A stretch of 64,000 bases of DNA from Macrosoma leucophasiata (lineage: Eukaryota; Arthropoda; Insecta; Lepidoptera; Hedylidae). A program made the position numbers and the translations under genes. The stretch lies in contig JAWQUS010000017.1 of assembly GCA_036365455.1 (NCBI GenBank), forward strand, positions 5,270,001-5,334,000. The letters run 5' to 3'. Shown here piece by piece: positions 1 to 10,062 of this stretch. Position 1 is the stretch's first letter. The number at the start of each line of letters is the position of its first letter. Below the pieces are notes generated by a model that did not search any database, was not told where the DNA came from, and saw nothing but the letters and a program-made list of their open reading frames with translations.

Positions 1-364
1 AGTAGAGCAGCACTAATAAATATGGGAGCTAATAATTAATTAGGTTCCCAATTACCCAGAAATGTAAAATGTGTAGTAGAATAAACACTGAAGTGAAATG
101 TAGAAAATGAAATACATTTCTGAATTTAGAATTACAAAAATATGTTTAACATACTACTACAAGATTTTGCCCGTGACTGCGCCTACAAGCGCATAATTCG
201 CGTTTCCGAAGGAATTTTGCGAAATCCTCTCTAACACTTCCCAAGAAAACTACATAGATACCAAATTTCAGCTTTCAGTTGTATCATTCAGTAATAGAAG
301 AGTTTGATATTATATTGATGATCCGAAAAAAAAAATTACACGGTCACAGACGCAGATCGACTTA
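1..364. other. No gene; possible decayed Helitron
   Basis: AT-rich. Positions 150-340 read like a worn Helitron-type repeat (CCCGTGACTGCGCC... ACCAAATTTCAG... GATGATCCGAAAAA), but without clear ends. Confidence 0.3.
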
Positions 365-490
365 GACCTCAGGAGTGGCACTGCATACATTCATATTGCA
401 ATCTCTAGTTTTTACGTTAGATGTTTATAGCAATAGTATTCACTCATCATCAATGTGAAGTTTTCGCTTGCTTGCTTGCCACTTAATGGA
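365..490 (+). repeat. SINE family A, 3' fragment, worn
   Basis: Matches the 3' half of the commonest repeat of the window (CTCAGGAGTGGCA... CATCAATGTGAA... CTTGCTTGCCACTT). See the full-length copy at 12300. Several substitutions indicate an old copy. Confidence 0.6.
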
Positions 491-2459
491 CGTAATGAAT
501 GAATAAATTATTTATTCTCGAAATATAGTAGGTACATAGTGTCTTTATTACAAGTTTAGTTTCATATATTTCACAATATAATGGTATGCAAATTTTTCAA
601 ACAGGTAAACGTTAATTGTCCTAATTAATTAGATAAAATACATTATTAAAATTCATTGATTTAACAAATCCACTATTGTGTTAGATTTCGTCAAATATTA
701 TATTATTATTATCAATGTCAAGTAATGACACTATTAGACAAAACAAATAAAACAATACCAGAATAATTAAGTATGTAACACATTTAGTATAATTAGATTT
801 AAGTTTCATGTTTACAATTTAATAATTAAAAAACACAATAGGTAGTCAAATAACATGTCATTATATCGTTGAATCATAATTATGATGTCAAAATTTGTAG
901 GTAATTTAAATATTCTTGTAGTGAATAAAAACATTGTTCCATTAAAATTTTGCTCAGTGAGATATTGAAATGGTTTCCGTTCATTTCTTCATAGACCAAG
1001 GTAGCTTATAATATAAGTAGGTACATTTATTACTGTAATTTAATGGAACTTGCAATATTGTAATTTCGATTTCATATAATGCTTATGGTTTTTGACAAAT
1101 TTGCACAATTCTAAAAACATTTTACTCATAAAAACACGACAAGAACCACTGTGCGGTATAAACAATATGCAAATGTCACAGACTGGTGGACGCAAGCAAG
1201 TTAAGCACAGGAACGGGGTAGCGTCGCGTCACTGTCTTGATTACGTAGTTAAAGACTTGACTGCTTATGTAACCAAAACATTTTGACTTACCTAGATTAA
1301 GTTAGTCAAGGTGACTAATTCGTAGAATAATGACAGGACATTATCATGTTGCCTGTAGGTAATTTTTTCTCTGTGTTGGGGATAAACCTTTATGTTCCTT
1401 TTCCTCATTTAACCCTAACTATGGTACCTAAAATACATTGAAACCATGTGAGAATTTGGAATATATTTTTAAATGTTTGTTTAAGGTTGCCGGTCCATTC
1501 AGCGATGTGAAGCCCTTTTTCAACGCATTGCCAAAAATACTTACCTATTTGCGATGCTCGAAATGTATCCCATAATTTATAACAAACCTACTGATCGCGT
1601 TTAAACTACTAGTAGGGATAAACATTCCATAAATTTTGTTCTACTTTCGGGATTTTAAAGTTTTGTGTCAGATTTAATTTTAAGAATTTCAATATGCGTC
1701 TACCAAACTCTAAACTGTTTTACTTAATATAATAAGAATTTTTAATAATAAGAATTTATTTATTTTCTCCACAATGTTTTCTTATGGTAAATACATCATA
1801 TGAAACTTATTTTATTTTTAAAAATTATACTGAATTATTTTTTTAAACATTTTTCTCAGGGTATTGTGGAGACAGGAGCGCTCAAACTAGGTAAACCCTG
1901 TGCTATGAGTCTCCTGGTCTCCGCCTCAGGATTTTGTCCACTTATTTACTAGTACAATTTAAGTAATAGCTCATGAGAGCAATAAAGAGAACTAAGTACT
2001 ATAAGGGAACACTTTGCCAGCCCAAAAGCAAATATGTAGACCATATTGTCATACTACAATATTATGAAATACCTATATAATTTTTTATCACCAACTAGGA
2101 TCACATATCTTTCCTACCTACCTATCTACCTTGCCTGGGTACTTATAGTCAGGGAACTATCCGCTTTTTCAAAATCATTCAATCCCAGCTTTTATTACCA
2201 TTATATAAGTGCGCATAATAATATGGCAGAGCGATAGAATTAAAAGACGGCGCGCGTCAAGATTTTCAGTGAGAATCGCGTCTCTACCGCACTTGGTTGC
2301 GGTTCAATTCCGGCTCAAGTGAACTATTTACTTCATAGCTATTTCAAAATATTGCGCAATTTTAATGTGGAAAATTTCCCATTGCGTCCACACTTGATAA
2401 CTGGTGGAAGAGTTTCAGTGTCAGAGGTCAATTACGAGGACTAAATAAAAAAAAAGATT
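491..2459. other. Intergenic, no gene seen
   Basis: AT-rich sequence without convincing coding potential or recognisable repeats. 2270-2330 contains a tRNA B-box-like GGTTCAATTCC that could be a SINE scrap. Confidence 0.4.
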
Positions 2460-2650
2460 TTATGTACCTAATGCAGGTGGCAAATAAGCATGCAGTTCAC
2501 ATAGATGTTAAGTGATGACTGCAGCCTAAAGATCTTTACAAAAACCAAAGGTCAAACTGCAGATGTGTTGCAATCCCTGAGACCTTAATGCAGCCTATAG
2601 ACATCTACACACACACCAGAGGTCAAAATAGAGATGTGTTGCAATCCCTG
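2460..2650 (-). repeat. SINE family A, partial, internal duplication
   Basis: Reverse-strand copy. It begins with the ATGTACCTAATGCAGGTGGCAAA end and contains AAGTGATGACTGCAGCCTA. The segment CAGATGTGTTGCAATCCCTG occurs twice about 75 bp apart, a small internal duplication. The 5' half of the SINE is missing. Confidence 0.6.
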
Positions 2651-2667
2651 TTACGAAACCAAATGAA

Positions 2668-2715
2668 AGAGAGATCGTATACTGAAAGTTACGGATATGA
2701 ACTATACGAGATGGT
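2668..2715 (+). repeat. Short repeat N, shared with 7445-7495
   Basis: AGAGAGATCGTATACTGAAA...GGATATGAACTATAC recurs in inverted orientation at 7445-7495. In both places it adjoins a SINE A copy, so it may be part of a composite repeat. Class unknown. Confidence 0.5.
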
Positions 2716-2879
2716 TAAAACAATATTTTCTTCATTACAGTCAAGTACATAATTAATGTTGTGTATTTAACACTGTACCTACCCCATATTACCCTAAAGA
2801 TGGAGTAAGTAAATAGTTGGATTAGTTCATAATTATATCATTGTTATTATCCTCTGGTCTAAAACGATATCAATAAATA

Positions 2880-3205
2880 CTAAAAGTAACGTAACGCAAC
2901 TTCGCGCCTGTAATTCCCGGAGGGGTTGGCAGAGGTAAATGCATGCATTCAAGCATACATGCAACCACAATACATGCACCGACGATTCGCCGGTTACGTT
3001 TTGGCCCATGTAACAGATAGCGAGCCTGTTGACATCTCACATTACCAAACTTCGAGGTACTGGGAAATTTCCAGAAAATGGAAGAATCCCAGTACAACCA
3101 GAGATAAAGGACTTTACACCATTATCTCTGATAACCCCATACCCGGGGATCGAACCCAGGACCTCAGCGTAGTAGTAGTGGCGTGCTACCGAGGCAGATA
3201 TAGCA
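2880..3205 (-). repeat. tRNA-derived SINE, family E
   Basis: The sense strand (minus) starts with a tRNA-like head holding B box GGTTCGATCCCCGGG, then TTATCTCTGGTTGTACTGGG, and ends with GCATGCATTTACCTCTGCC then AACCCCTCCGGGAATTACAGG. Related copies are at 26372-26570 (head and body) and 9435-9600 (3' part). The last block resembles the 3' end of the LINE at 9692-9919. Confidence 0.65.
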
Positions 3206-4263
3206 GCATACTAAAAGTAGCGATGTGATTAGAAGCAAGTGTATCCCGTTCCTAATAAAGCTAAAGTATTGTTAATAAACATGGAAAATAAACAAATAAG
3301 AATAGACTGTTATAATTTGCACTTTAATTGTTGTATTGATGACGACGACAAACATTGAACGTTGTTTACATTGAAAACATAAACAATATGTAAATAACTC
3401 CTTATTTACCGTCGCTTTATTTGTATGTAATCTACAATATAATATTTGCCGGCAAAAAACACAAATCCCTCGTTTGTAACTTACATTATAATTTTGTGGA
3501 GCTCATGCTGCTCTTTTCAGACCTACACCTACTTATCTGATGACTTAGTAGGTTAATTTGTTGAAATTAGACATCATTACGCTCGATGTTGTCGACCAGG
3601 CAGGTAGGTTGGGTAATGCGGTGGTGTCTACGCCCTCCAGCTCCTATACTGGAACTCTACCACCAGGTAAGGTATTGCTCACATTGATATCTGTGGTATT
3701 GGTATATTAGTATAAAAATTTGCTGAAGGATAAGGTGTAACAACAGTGTAGGTACCTAATGAAGAAAAAAAAAGTTGGCTAGTAGGATACCTAATAGGAA
3801 TTTAAAAAAAGAAAACAGGTATACGGCGAAACAGCTGTGAAATATTATCTAGAGAACCTACCAAGTATTAAAAATTATGGTTTATTTAAGAAAGGAGTGG
3901 AGAATCGTACGTAAAAGTACCTACCGAAAAACGAAATAAACTTACCCATTCATCATACTTATACTGTCTTTAAATTAATATTTAAAGCGTTTATGTACAT
4001 GAAAGAATAAAAGAAACATTTATTTTGACACACAGGAAGACAGATAGAACAGACATAATTCGTAAAAAATATAACACAATTTCTAAAATTAATACATAGG
4101 TACCTACACGTAATATGTGTCTTACGGCCGCCAAAAAGGTGGCCTGTTCAGCAAATGTATCAACAATATATCTAAGGTAGGTGTTTGGGTATGTTTATCA
4201 GTAGAAGTTACAGTAGTATGAACGAAGTTAACCTATTGACATCCCGATGGCAAATATATATAC
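3206..4263. other. Intergenic with small repeat scraps
   Basis: No gene. 3590-3668 is the 5' part of a reverse SINE A (GCGGTGGTGTCTACGCCC... GAACTCTACCACCAGG). 3815-3870 resembles one arm of the palindromic MITE at 30690-30935 (AAATATTATCTAGAGAACCT). Confidence 0.45.
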
Positions 4264-5290
4264 AATAATGCTCAAGTATATACCTGATAATCATCGATGG
4301 AGCACATCGATGGGTGATGAAGTGTTCAAGAGAGTCCATAGCGAAAATGACTCTTGGATATTTTTGCCGGTATATAAGTATAGTAGTAGTAAGGATAAAA
4401 GAAAAACGAAAAATCAAATACCAAGAACGATTCGACATGACGCGAGCCCGCTTCATCGGATGCTTCAATGTGAATACATTAAGAGGCTCCTGCGACGTAC
4501 TAACTCGAGTCGTCAGAGACATGAGTACACACAAGTTAGATATCCTCGGGCTCAGCGAGTATCGATGAAAAGACCGTGGCGTGTCGCACTCGGTGACGGC
4601 GTAACGTTACGTTCCTATTCTCTGGTAGAGACGATGCACACCTACATGGAGTTAGTTTGCTCCTTGGCCGCACTGCCAAGCGGTCACTGGTCGATTGGCG
4701 AGCGGTCCGAGCGCATAATCACAGCTAGTTTTATTGGTGGCTCTCGTAAATTAACGATTGTGCAAGCTTACGCCTCTACAAATCGTAATGTACGCAAAAG
4801 AAATACGCTAGTTAAAACATCGTTTTATGAACGAATCTCATGTGTCATTTTGAGAGCCTTTTCTGGTGGTGATATCGTAATTGTAATGGGCGACTTCAAT
4901 GCACAAATCGGTCCGAAGAACGAAGGCTTTGAGAGTCATATATAGGTCCGCATGCTGTAGGACGTCGGACTGGAAACGGCAATATGCTGCTGGAGCTGTG
5001 TCAACGACACAACGTGGTTGTCGGCGGCTTGCTGCTTCCGCACAGGCGCAGTAAGAAAGTTACGTATCTTCATAAAGATAATAAGACCGAGAATCAGATT
5101 GACCATATAATGATCAATTGGAACTCGAGACGGTCACTGAAAAAGGTGAGAAACCGACGCGACACTATCACTAAGACAGACCATTACATGCCGAAATTCG
5201 ATTACGTCCCAGCAAATGACATCTTTTGCTATAAACAGGTGTTGCATAAATAATCTACGTAATGAGAAAACACAAAAAAAAACAATAGAT
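4264..5290 (+). pseudogene. LINE endonuclease (EEP) copy, frame-broken
   Basis: Copy of the same apurinic-endonuclease-like domain as the minus-strand copy at 5332-6470, but broken: MTRARFIGCFNVNTLRGS starts at 4437, then the frame shifts. LTIVQAYAST and IVIVMGDFNAQIG are in a different frame that stops at 4943, and CQRHNVVVGG...ENQIDHIMIN continues in a third. Catalytic motifs N (FNVNTL), E (GLSE) and GDFNAQ are still visible. No reverse transcriptase follows; an A-rich ACACAAAAAAAAAC end is at about 5270-5290. Clade likely RTE-like (EN of the CFDP2-like type), by family resemblance only. Confidence 0.75.
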
Positions 5291-5331
5291 ACTTAAATTA
5301 AATTTAAAGGCTTCCACAGTGTGACATTTAG
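5291..5331. other. Spacer between convergent endonuclease copies
   Basis: About 40 bp of AT-rich sequence separate the A-rich 3' ends of the two convergent copies, making the locus a near tail-to-tail inverted repeat. Confidence 0.6.
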
Positions 5332-5417
5332 GCACCTATTGCATTTTTTTGTGTTTTTGTATTGTATTGCTTCATTCAACGCCTGTACGTCTGATAATAG
5401 CAACTCTTAAGGAGACG

Positions 5418-6227
5418 TTATTTGCTGGGACGTAATCGTATTTCGGCGACGAGCATGTAATGGTCTGTTTTAGTGATGGTATCGCGTCGGTTCCTCACAT
5501 CTATCAGTGACCGTTTCGAGCCACAATTGATCATTATGTGGTCGATCTGATTCTCAGTCTTGTGATCTTTGTGGAGATACGTAACTTTCTTATTACGCGT
5601 GTGCGGGAACAGCGAGCCGCCGACGACCAAATTGTGTCGCTGACATAGCTTCAGCATCATATTGCCGTTTTCAGTCCGACGTCCTACAGCATGCGGGCCT
5701 ATGTATCTCTCAAGGCCTGCGTTCTTCGAACCGATTTGTGCATTGAAGTCACCCATTACAATTATGATGTCACCACCAGAGATAGCTCTCGAAATCACAG
5801 ATGAGATTCGTTCATAGAACGATGTTTTTACTGGCGTATTCTTGTCGCGTACATTGGGATTTGTGGGAGCGTAAGCTTGTACAATCGTTAATTTACGAAG
5901 GCCACAAATAAACCTAGCTGTGATTATGCGTTCGGACACCGCTCGCCAATCGACCAGCGACCGCTTAGCAGTGCGGCTGAGGAGCAAGCCCACTCCATGT
6001 AGGTGTACATCGTCTCTTCCAGAGAATAGGAACGTTACGCCGTCACCGAGTGCGAGCTCGCCACGACCTTTCCATCGACACTCGCTGAGCCCGAGGATAT
6101 CTAACTTGTGTGTACGCATGTCTCTGACGACTCGAGTTAGTACGTCGCGGGAGCCTCTCAATGTATTCACATTGAAGCATCCAATGAAGCGGGCTCGCGT
6201 CATGTCTAATGGTTGTTGGTATTTCAT
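5418..6227 (-). CDS. LINE-type endonuclease/exonuclease/phosphatase domain, intact ORF
   Basis: A 269-aa open frame from ATG to TAA. It has all EEP-family landmarks: Asn21 (FNVNTL), Glu49 (LGLSECRW), Tyr119 (IVQAYAPT), Asp160/Asn162 (MGDFNAQIG), ENQIDHIMIN around 225-234, and the terminal Asp255-His256 (TKTDHYML). The frame stops 13 residues after the DH motif (AEIRLRPSK), so only the target-nicking domain of a non-LTR retrotransposon is present, without reverse transcriptase. An intact frame in one copy and a broken one in its partner suggest the minus copy is younger or better preserved. A host-domesticated nuclease is possible but not indicated. Confidence 0.75.
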   Translation of the reverse strand: MKYQQPLDMTRARFIGCFNVNTLRGSRDVLTRVVRDMRTHKLDILGLSECRWKGRGELALGDGVTFLFSGRDDVHLHGVGLLLSRTAKRSLVDWRAVSERIITARFICGLRKLTIVQAYAPTNPNVRDKNTPVKTSFYERISSVISRAISGGDIIIVMGDFNAQIGSKNAGLERYIGPHAVGRRTENGNMMLKLCQRHNLVVGGSLFPHTRNKKVTYLHKDHKTENQIDHIMINCGSKRSLIDVRNRRDTITKTDHYMLVAEIRLRPSK

Positions 6228-6336
6228 TTTTAGTTTTTCTTTTATCCTTACTTACTATATACCGTCATAAAATATCCAAGAGTCATTTTCGCTACGGACG
6301 CTCTTGAGGATATACATCGCAATACATCGATCTTTA

Positions 6337-6428
6337 ACTGGTGGTAGAGCTCCAGTGACGGAGCTCGCGGGCGTAGTCACCATCGCATTACCTACTATCT
6401 ATCGCTAAATGGTAGTACACAATCGTGC
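6337..6428 (+). repeat. SINE family A 5' fragment in the endonuclease copy
   Basis: CTGGTGGTAGAGCTCCAGTG to CGCTAAATGGTAGT, the first 85-90 bp of SINE A. It interrupts homology between the two endonuclease copies (absent from 4264-5290), so it was inserted after they diverged. Confidence 0.65.
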
Positions 6429-6470
6429 TCCATTGGATGATTATGATATATTAGAGCATTGTATCGGACT

Positions 6471-6894
6471 GTTGATAAGGAAGCTTTATTCATACTACTG
6501 TATTTATGACTGATAAGCATACTAAAACTCATAGACATATATGCATATTTATAAATGTGAAAAGTACGTTTTGCAAAATCTACCTTACCATGTCGAAAAT
6601 AAAGGCGAATATTTAATAAAGCATATCAATACCAGATGCTTACGTCACGCGACGCTGATGCGTCACATACACATATGCATCGAACTAACGAAACCGATTA
6701 AATTTGTGGGGACTGACTGCGATGGGTTGCGTACAAAACGTATCAACACTAAAATAAGCAAAAATATAAATAATAGAAAAAATACAGGGCACGATTTTTT
6801 CATGTACTTTAAAACTCAAAAGAAAACATAAGAAAATTATGCTTTTTATTTTATTTTATTTTACTAAAATTACTATTTTTTCACGATTAATTAA
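6471..6894. other. Intergenic, no gene seen
   Basis: AT-rich. A 96-codon open frame at 6541-6831 has random-looking composition and no recognisable domain. Confidence 0.4.
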
Positions 6895-7353
6895 TAAATT
6901 GATACTGTCGATAACAAGGAAATGACTGTGTGTGACTGAAAAATCAATCGCTGTTCATTATGCTCGCCAAAACTGGAGAACGGCTGGACCGATTTGGCTA
7001 ATTTTGGTTTTGAATGATTTTTGGAAGTCCAGAAAATGTTTAAAAGGTAAGAAAATTTGAATAAATTGAAGGGAAATAGTAAAAACCACAATTTCATTTT
7101 CCCATACAAATATAAAGCAAACCTTTGACACATAATTTCATTAGAAATTAAAGAGAAAACGGAAAGAAAAATTTGACGTCGGGCAGGAATCGAATCTGTG
7201 ACCTCAGGATAACCAGTCCAGCCGCTTTACCACTAAGCTACCGAAGCACTTCGGAGGCTTAGTGTGTTTAAGTTCACTCGCATGTGTAATTGCGAAAAAG
7301 AAATAGTACATTATTTCATTCTGAGGCAGTACGAATTTTGCCGGGTCAGCTAG
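6895..7353 (+). mobile_element. Helitron-like element carrying a SINE
   Basis: Ends in CCGGGTCAGCTAGT (CTAG at 7350-7353) and contains AACGGCTGGACCGATTTGGCT, typical of lepidopteran non-autonomous Helitrons. A reverse tRNA-derived SINE lies inside (7140-7262). The 5' end is uncertain. Confidence 0.6.
7140..7262 (-). repeat. tRNA-derived SINE, family F
   Basis: Sense (minus): CGGTAGCTTAGTGGTAAAGC (A box region), GGTTATCCTGAGGTCACAGA and TTCGATTCC (B box), then AAATTTTTCTTTCCGTTTTC. A second copy is at 21033-21135 on the plus strand. Acceptor-stem pairing is poor, so it is a SINE and not a tRNA gene. Confidence 0.7.
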
Positions 7354-7444
7354 TGTATAATAAGATAAACATAAATTCAGTAAGATATGAGTATATCGCG
7401 GACATAGGCGCAGACAGAGAATATTATTAACTATCTCACGTAAT

Positions 7445-7495
7445 AACAAACAACCTTGTATAGTTCATATCCGCACCTTTCGGTATACGATCTCT
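7445..7495 (-). repeat. Short repeat N
   Basis: Inverted match to 2668-2715 (TAGTTCATATCC... GTATACGATCTCTCT). It adjoins SINE A at 7497, as the other copy adjoins one at 2650. Confidence 0.5.
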
Positions 7496-7496
7496 C

Positions 7497-7783
7497 TTTT
7501 TTTTATGTAATGGACGTGGCTAACATGCATGCAGTTCACATTGATGTTAAGTGATGACTGCAGCCTATAGACACCCAAGTAAAGACTTAGGTCAAAATGC
7601 AGATGCGTTACCACTCCTGAGGCCTAAGGTGTTTTACTTCTGTGCCGGAAATTACAGGGCCGTACATTACCACCTGACCGGAACACGATAGTGCTGAACA
7701 CTACCATTTAGCAGCAAGTATATTAGGTAATGCAGTGATGCCTACGCCCGCGAGCTCCGTCACTGGAGCTCTACCACCAGTAT
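7497..7783 (-). repeat. SINE family A, near full length
   Basis: Sense on minus: starts CTGGTGGTAGAGCTCCAGTG and ends GCCACGTCCATTACATAAAA with an oligo-A tail (seen as oligo-T at 7497-7504). It is about 285 bp. Confidence 0.8.
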
Positions 7784-7880
7784 AATCTTTAATTTGGCCT
7801 CGTAATAATCACGGAGACATAACAACTAAGGTCTCAGGCAACGAATCTGCATTCTGACCTTTGATTTATGTGTAGCTAAT
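7784..7880 (+). repeat. SINE family A, internal fragment
   Basis: TAATAATCACGGAGACATAACAACTAAGGTCTCAGG... ATCTGCATTCTGACCTTTG, in the opposite orientation to the adjoining copy. Confidence 0.5.
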
Positions 7881-7899
7881 CTTCTTCTTATCTTCTTCT

Positions 7900-8084
7900 T
7901 CTTAATATGTATAAGTCTCGTGTCACAATGTTTGTCCTCAATGGACTCCTAAACCACTTAACCGATTATAATAAAATTCGCACACCATGTGCAGTTCGAT
8001 CCAACTTGAGAGATAGGATAGCTTAGATTACGCTATGACTAATAGGAGCAGAGCAGCGCGGGCGAAGCCGGGGCGGGCCGCTAG
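7900..8084 (+). mobile_element. 185-bp Helitron, young copy
   Basis: Starts TCTTAATATGTATAAG and ends GCCGGGGCGGGCCGCTAG|T. Another copy at 58401-58585 has the same length and only four differences that I count by eye. TC start, CTAG end and following T are Helitron hallmarks. Confidence 0.85.
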
Positions 8085-8468
8085 TAATATTATATTAATA
8101 AGTATGTCTATAGGCTGCAGTCATCACTTAACCTCCAAGTAGGCTGCAGGCTACTTATTATACCTAGGTAATACATTCAGAACAAACGTAAACAATAAGT
8201 ACTTACTTATATTTTCATTATCTTTATGTATTGAATGAAGGTTAGCAGATAACATTAATAATAACATTTTGAAAAATACACTATCTTACACGAAGGGTAA
8301 GAAATCTCCAATTTTCCCACTCTAAGGGCTGGATTATATATTTTACTGGGTATATAGATGTGTTAACATATTTATTTTATAATTGGGCGGCATACAGATT
8401 ATGTAATTCAGTGATGCCGCTTCTAGAGTTCTGGACTTCTACCTACTATTGTAATACTCGTAAATGCG
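8085..8468. other. Intergenic; SINE A scrap
   Basis: 8110-8145 matches CTATAGGCTGCAGTCATCAC of SINE A. Nothing else recognisable. Confidence 0.4.
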
Positions 8469-8700
8469 TATAATGGCAACCCATTATACGTCCCACTGCT
8501 GGGCACGAGTCTCTCCCCTTTTTGGGAGGCCGTGGTTTTTGTGGTGGAGTAAGCTCTAGAGCTTACTCCACCACGCTGCTCCAATGGGGATTGGTCGAGG
8601 TGGGTGGGTTAGTGGTCAACCCGCTGTCGGATGTTTTCAAACCGCCCATAAGGCCTCCGACAAGGTTTAACGACTGCTATGTATCGATAGCAATCGAGAC
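8469..8700 (-). repeat. Repeat family B (LINE-type 3' end)
   Basis: ATGGCAACCCATTATACGTC then CCACTGCTGGGCACGAGTC. In the sense (minus) orientation the block ends ...CAGTGGGACGTATAATGGGT, as LINE 3' ends with ATT-type tails do. Other copies: 10190-10495, 27010-27140, 28905-29035 and 38895-39290. The duplicated GAGCTTACTCCACCAC stretch makes a local palindrome at 8553-8572. Confidence 0.65.
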
Positions 8701-8890
8701 CATATCGTCTATTACTACGAAACTCACGCCTTGACTTTAATAAAATACGTAAACAATTTAACGCACACATTTAAATATCTAGGCGACAGGCATAGGACCA
8801 AATGGTTTTGTACTTTGACAGAGGGGAAAGGATGCATATGGCTACTCCCCTCTGGTCCGCCGGTGGCCCGTGTTGCTCTATGCAAATCTG
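8701..8890 (+). mobile_element. MITE family H, left-truncated
   Basis: TCTATTACTACGAAACTCACGCC to TCCGCCGGTGGCCC then GTGTTGCTCTATG matches the right two-thirds of the complete element at 32589-32867. The left inverted repeat is missing, cut by the family B copy. Confidence 0.65.
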
Positions 8891-9009
8891 TATACAGCAC
8901 TTCTACAGTATAATCAAACTAGCATACATCATGTGGTGCTTAACAAACGCCTGAATTATTTTAAACACTGCACCAACGCAAAATTGCCATTTTTTTTTAC
9001 TTTAAATTT

Positions 9010-9135
9010 TACCCTGTAATATATTTGTATCACTTATTACATACACAAACACCCAGACCTAAAACGCATCTTTCTAGGTCATAGAAATATTTATCCCGGT
9101 GCGGAGATCGAACCCACCACCCTTGGAATGAAGCA
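9010..9135 (-). repeat. tRNA-derived SINE, family G
   Basis: Sense (minus): GGTGGGTTCGATCTCCGCAC (B box), then ...ATAAATATTTCTATGACC and ...GGGTGTTTGTGTATG. It matches the better-preserved copy at 51420-51625. Confidence 0.6.
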
Positions 9136-9434
9136 GTTGTGATTATTGTAGGTTTAATGTTAGATCCGAAGACAATCTTGTTACATGACTTGTTGGATAA
9201 TTAGGTAGGTTTGTGAAAAATATATCAACTCTCGGTTTTTACATCGGTAATAATTAATGGGAATGGGAGGTGTGAAAGCAAATGATTACGTAGGATAAAA
9301 ATAAAAAGAAGATGAGCAATTTAAAAAATAATTATTGCCATCACATACCTACATTTATTACAATAATATGAGTAATTGTACATTTACAAAATACAGCATA
9401 AGAAATAGATTGCGAATTTTATATGACTACCGGT

Positions 9435-9600
9435 AGGTACAGTACCTCGGAGTTTGGGAATGTGCCTGGATACGTCTGGATACGAATGTGCCTGGAGGCT
9501 CGCCACTTGTTACATGTGCTTGAAGGCATGCATTTACTTCTGCCTACCCCTTCCGGGATAACAGGCGTAGAGGCCGACCGCCTCGCTGAAATGCTTTAGT
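9435..9600 (+). repeat. SINE family E, 3' part
   Basis: CCTCGGAGTTTGGGAATGTG to TTACTTCTGCCTACCCCTTC then CGGGATAACAGGCG. Contains a short direct duplication (GTGCCTGGATACG / GTGCCTGGAGGC). Confidence 0.6.
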
Positions 9601-9691
9601 TTAGGACTTAGGACGTTATATTGTCCGTTTCGTACCGCCTAATAAAACATTTTACTCTTAAGTACATATATACCTGCGAACGAAAACACTT

Positions 9692-9919
9692 GGATGGTTG
9701 CAGAGGCCCAGGAAGACCAAGGCTGACCTACCATGACCAAATAGGTCGAGTTCTGTCTGATGGTGGGGTCAAAAGTCTTAGGAATCGGCGTGCATGTATG
9801 AAGAGAATGATGAAGGTAGACGAGGCACGAGAGGTTTGTCTGAACCGGGATATCTGGCGCTCTACACTCTCTGCCTACCCCGTTAGGGACCTGGCGTGAA
9901 GATACATACATACATACAT
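9692..9919 (+). mobile_element. 5'-truncated LINE with perfect target duplication
   Basis: Flanked by ACGAAAACACTT at 9680-9691 and 9920-9931, a perfect 12-bp duplication. The insert is only 228 bp and ends in an (ATAC)n tail typical of non-LTR elements. It keeps the C-terminal end of the reverse-transcriptase polyprotein: GCRGPGRPRLTYHDQIGRVL, RNRRACMKRMMKVDEAREVC, RDIWRSTLSAYP and a stop. An undamaged frame and perfect duplication mean a recent insertion. Confidence 0.88.
9696..9899 (+). pseudogene. LINE ORF2 C-terminus fragment
   Basis: About 67 codons ending SAYPVRDLA and TGA. The pattern RGPGRPRxTYxDQI...RNRRACMKRxMxVxEAREVC is characteristic of the tail of insect non-LTR polyproteins. 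Dead on arrival: no reverse transcriptase domain and no promoter. Confidence 0.8.
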
Positions 9920-10062
9920 ACGAAAACACTTCCAGGAAAAAGTTATGTGTTAGGAATCTGATAAGATGTTGTCATAATCGAAAGATAAACGAAAGCATTT
10001 GAGTTAGGCGGTCGGTCCCCTGGTGTCACATTACCCACATTGTAGCTGCGGATGGACGAATC

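Larger units (their letters stand above)
5332..6470 (-). mobile_element. Non-LTR element copy with endonuclease only
   Basis: Minus-strand copy with the open reading frame 6227-5418, a short 3' region, and an oligo-A-like end (ACAAAAACACAAAAAAA) near 5340. Homology with the plus copy begins near 6470 (TAATCATCCATGGAGCAC-like). About 90 bp of SINE A (6337-6428) is inserted in the 5' part. Whether it derives from a longer LINE by loss of the reverse transcriptase or is a stable non-autonomous family cannot be decided here. Confidence 0.7.

Noticed and set aside
4247..4945. 232-codon plus-strand frame as a gene
   Set aside because: It is a frame-shifted reading of the broken LINE endonuclease copy; real motifs appear only in its second half.
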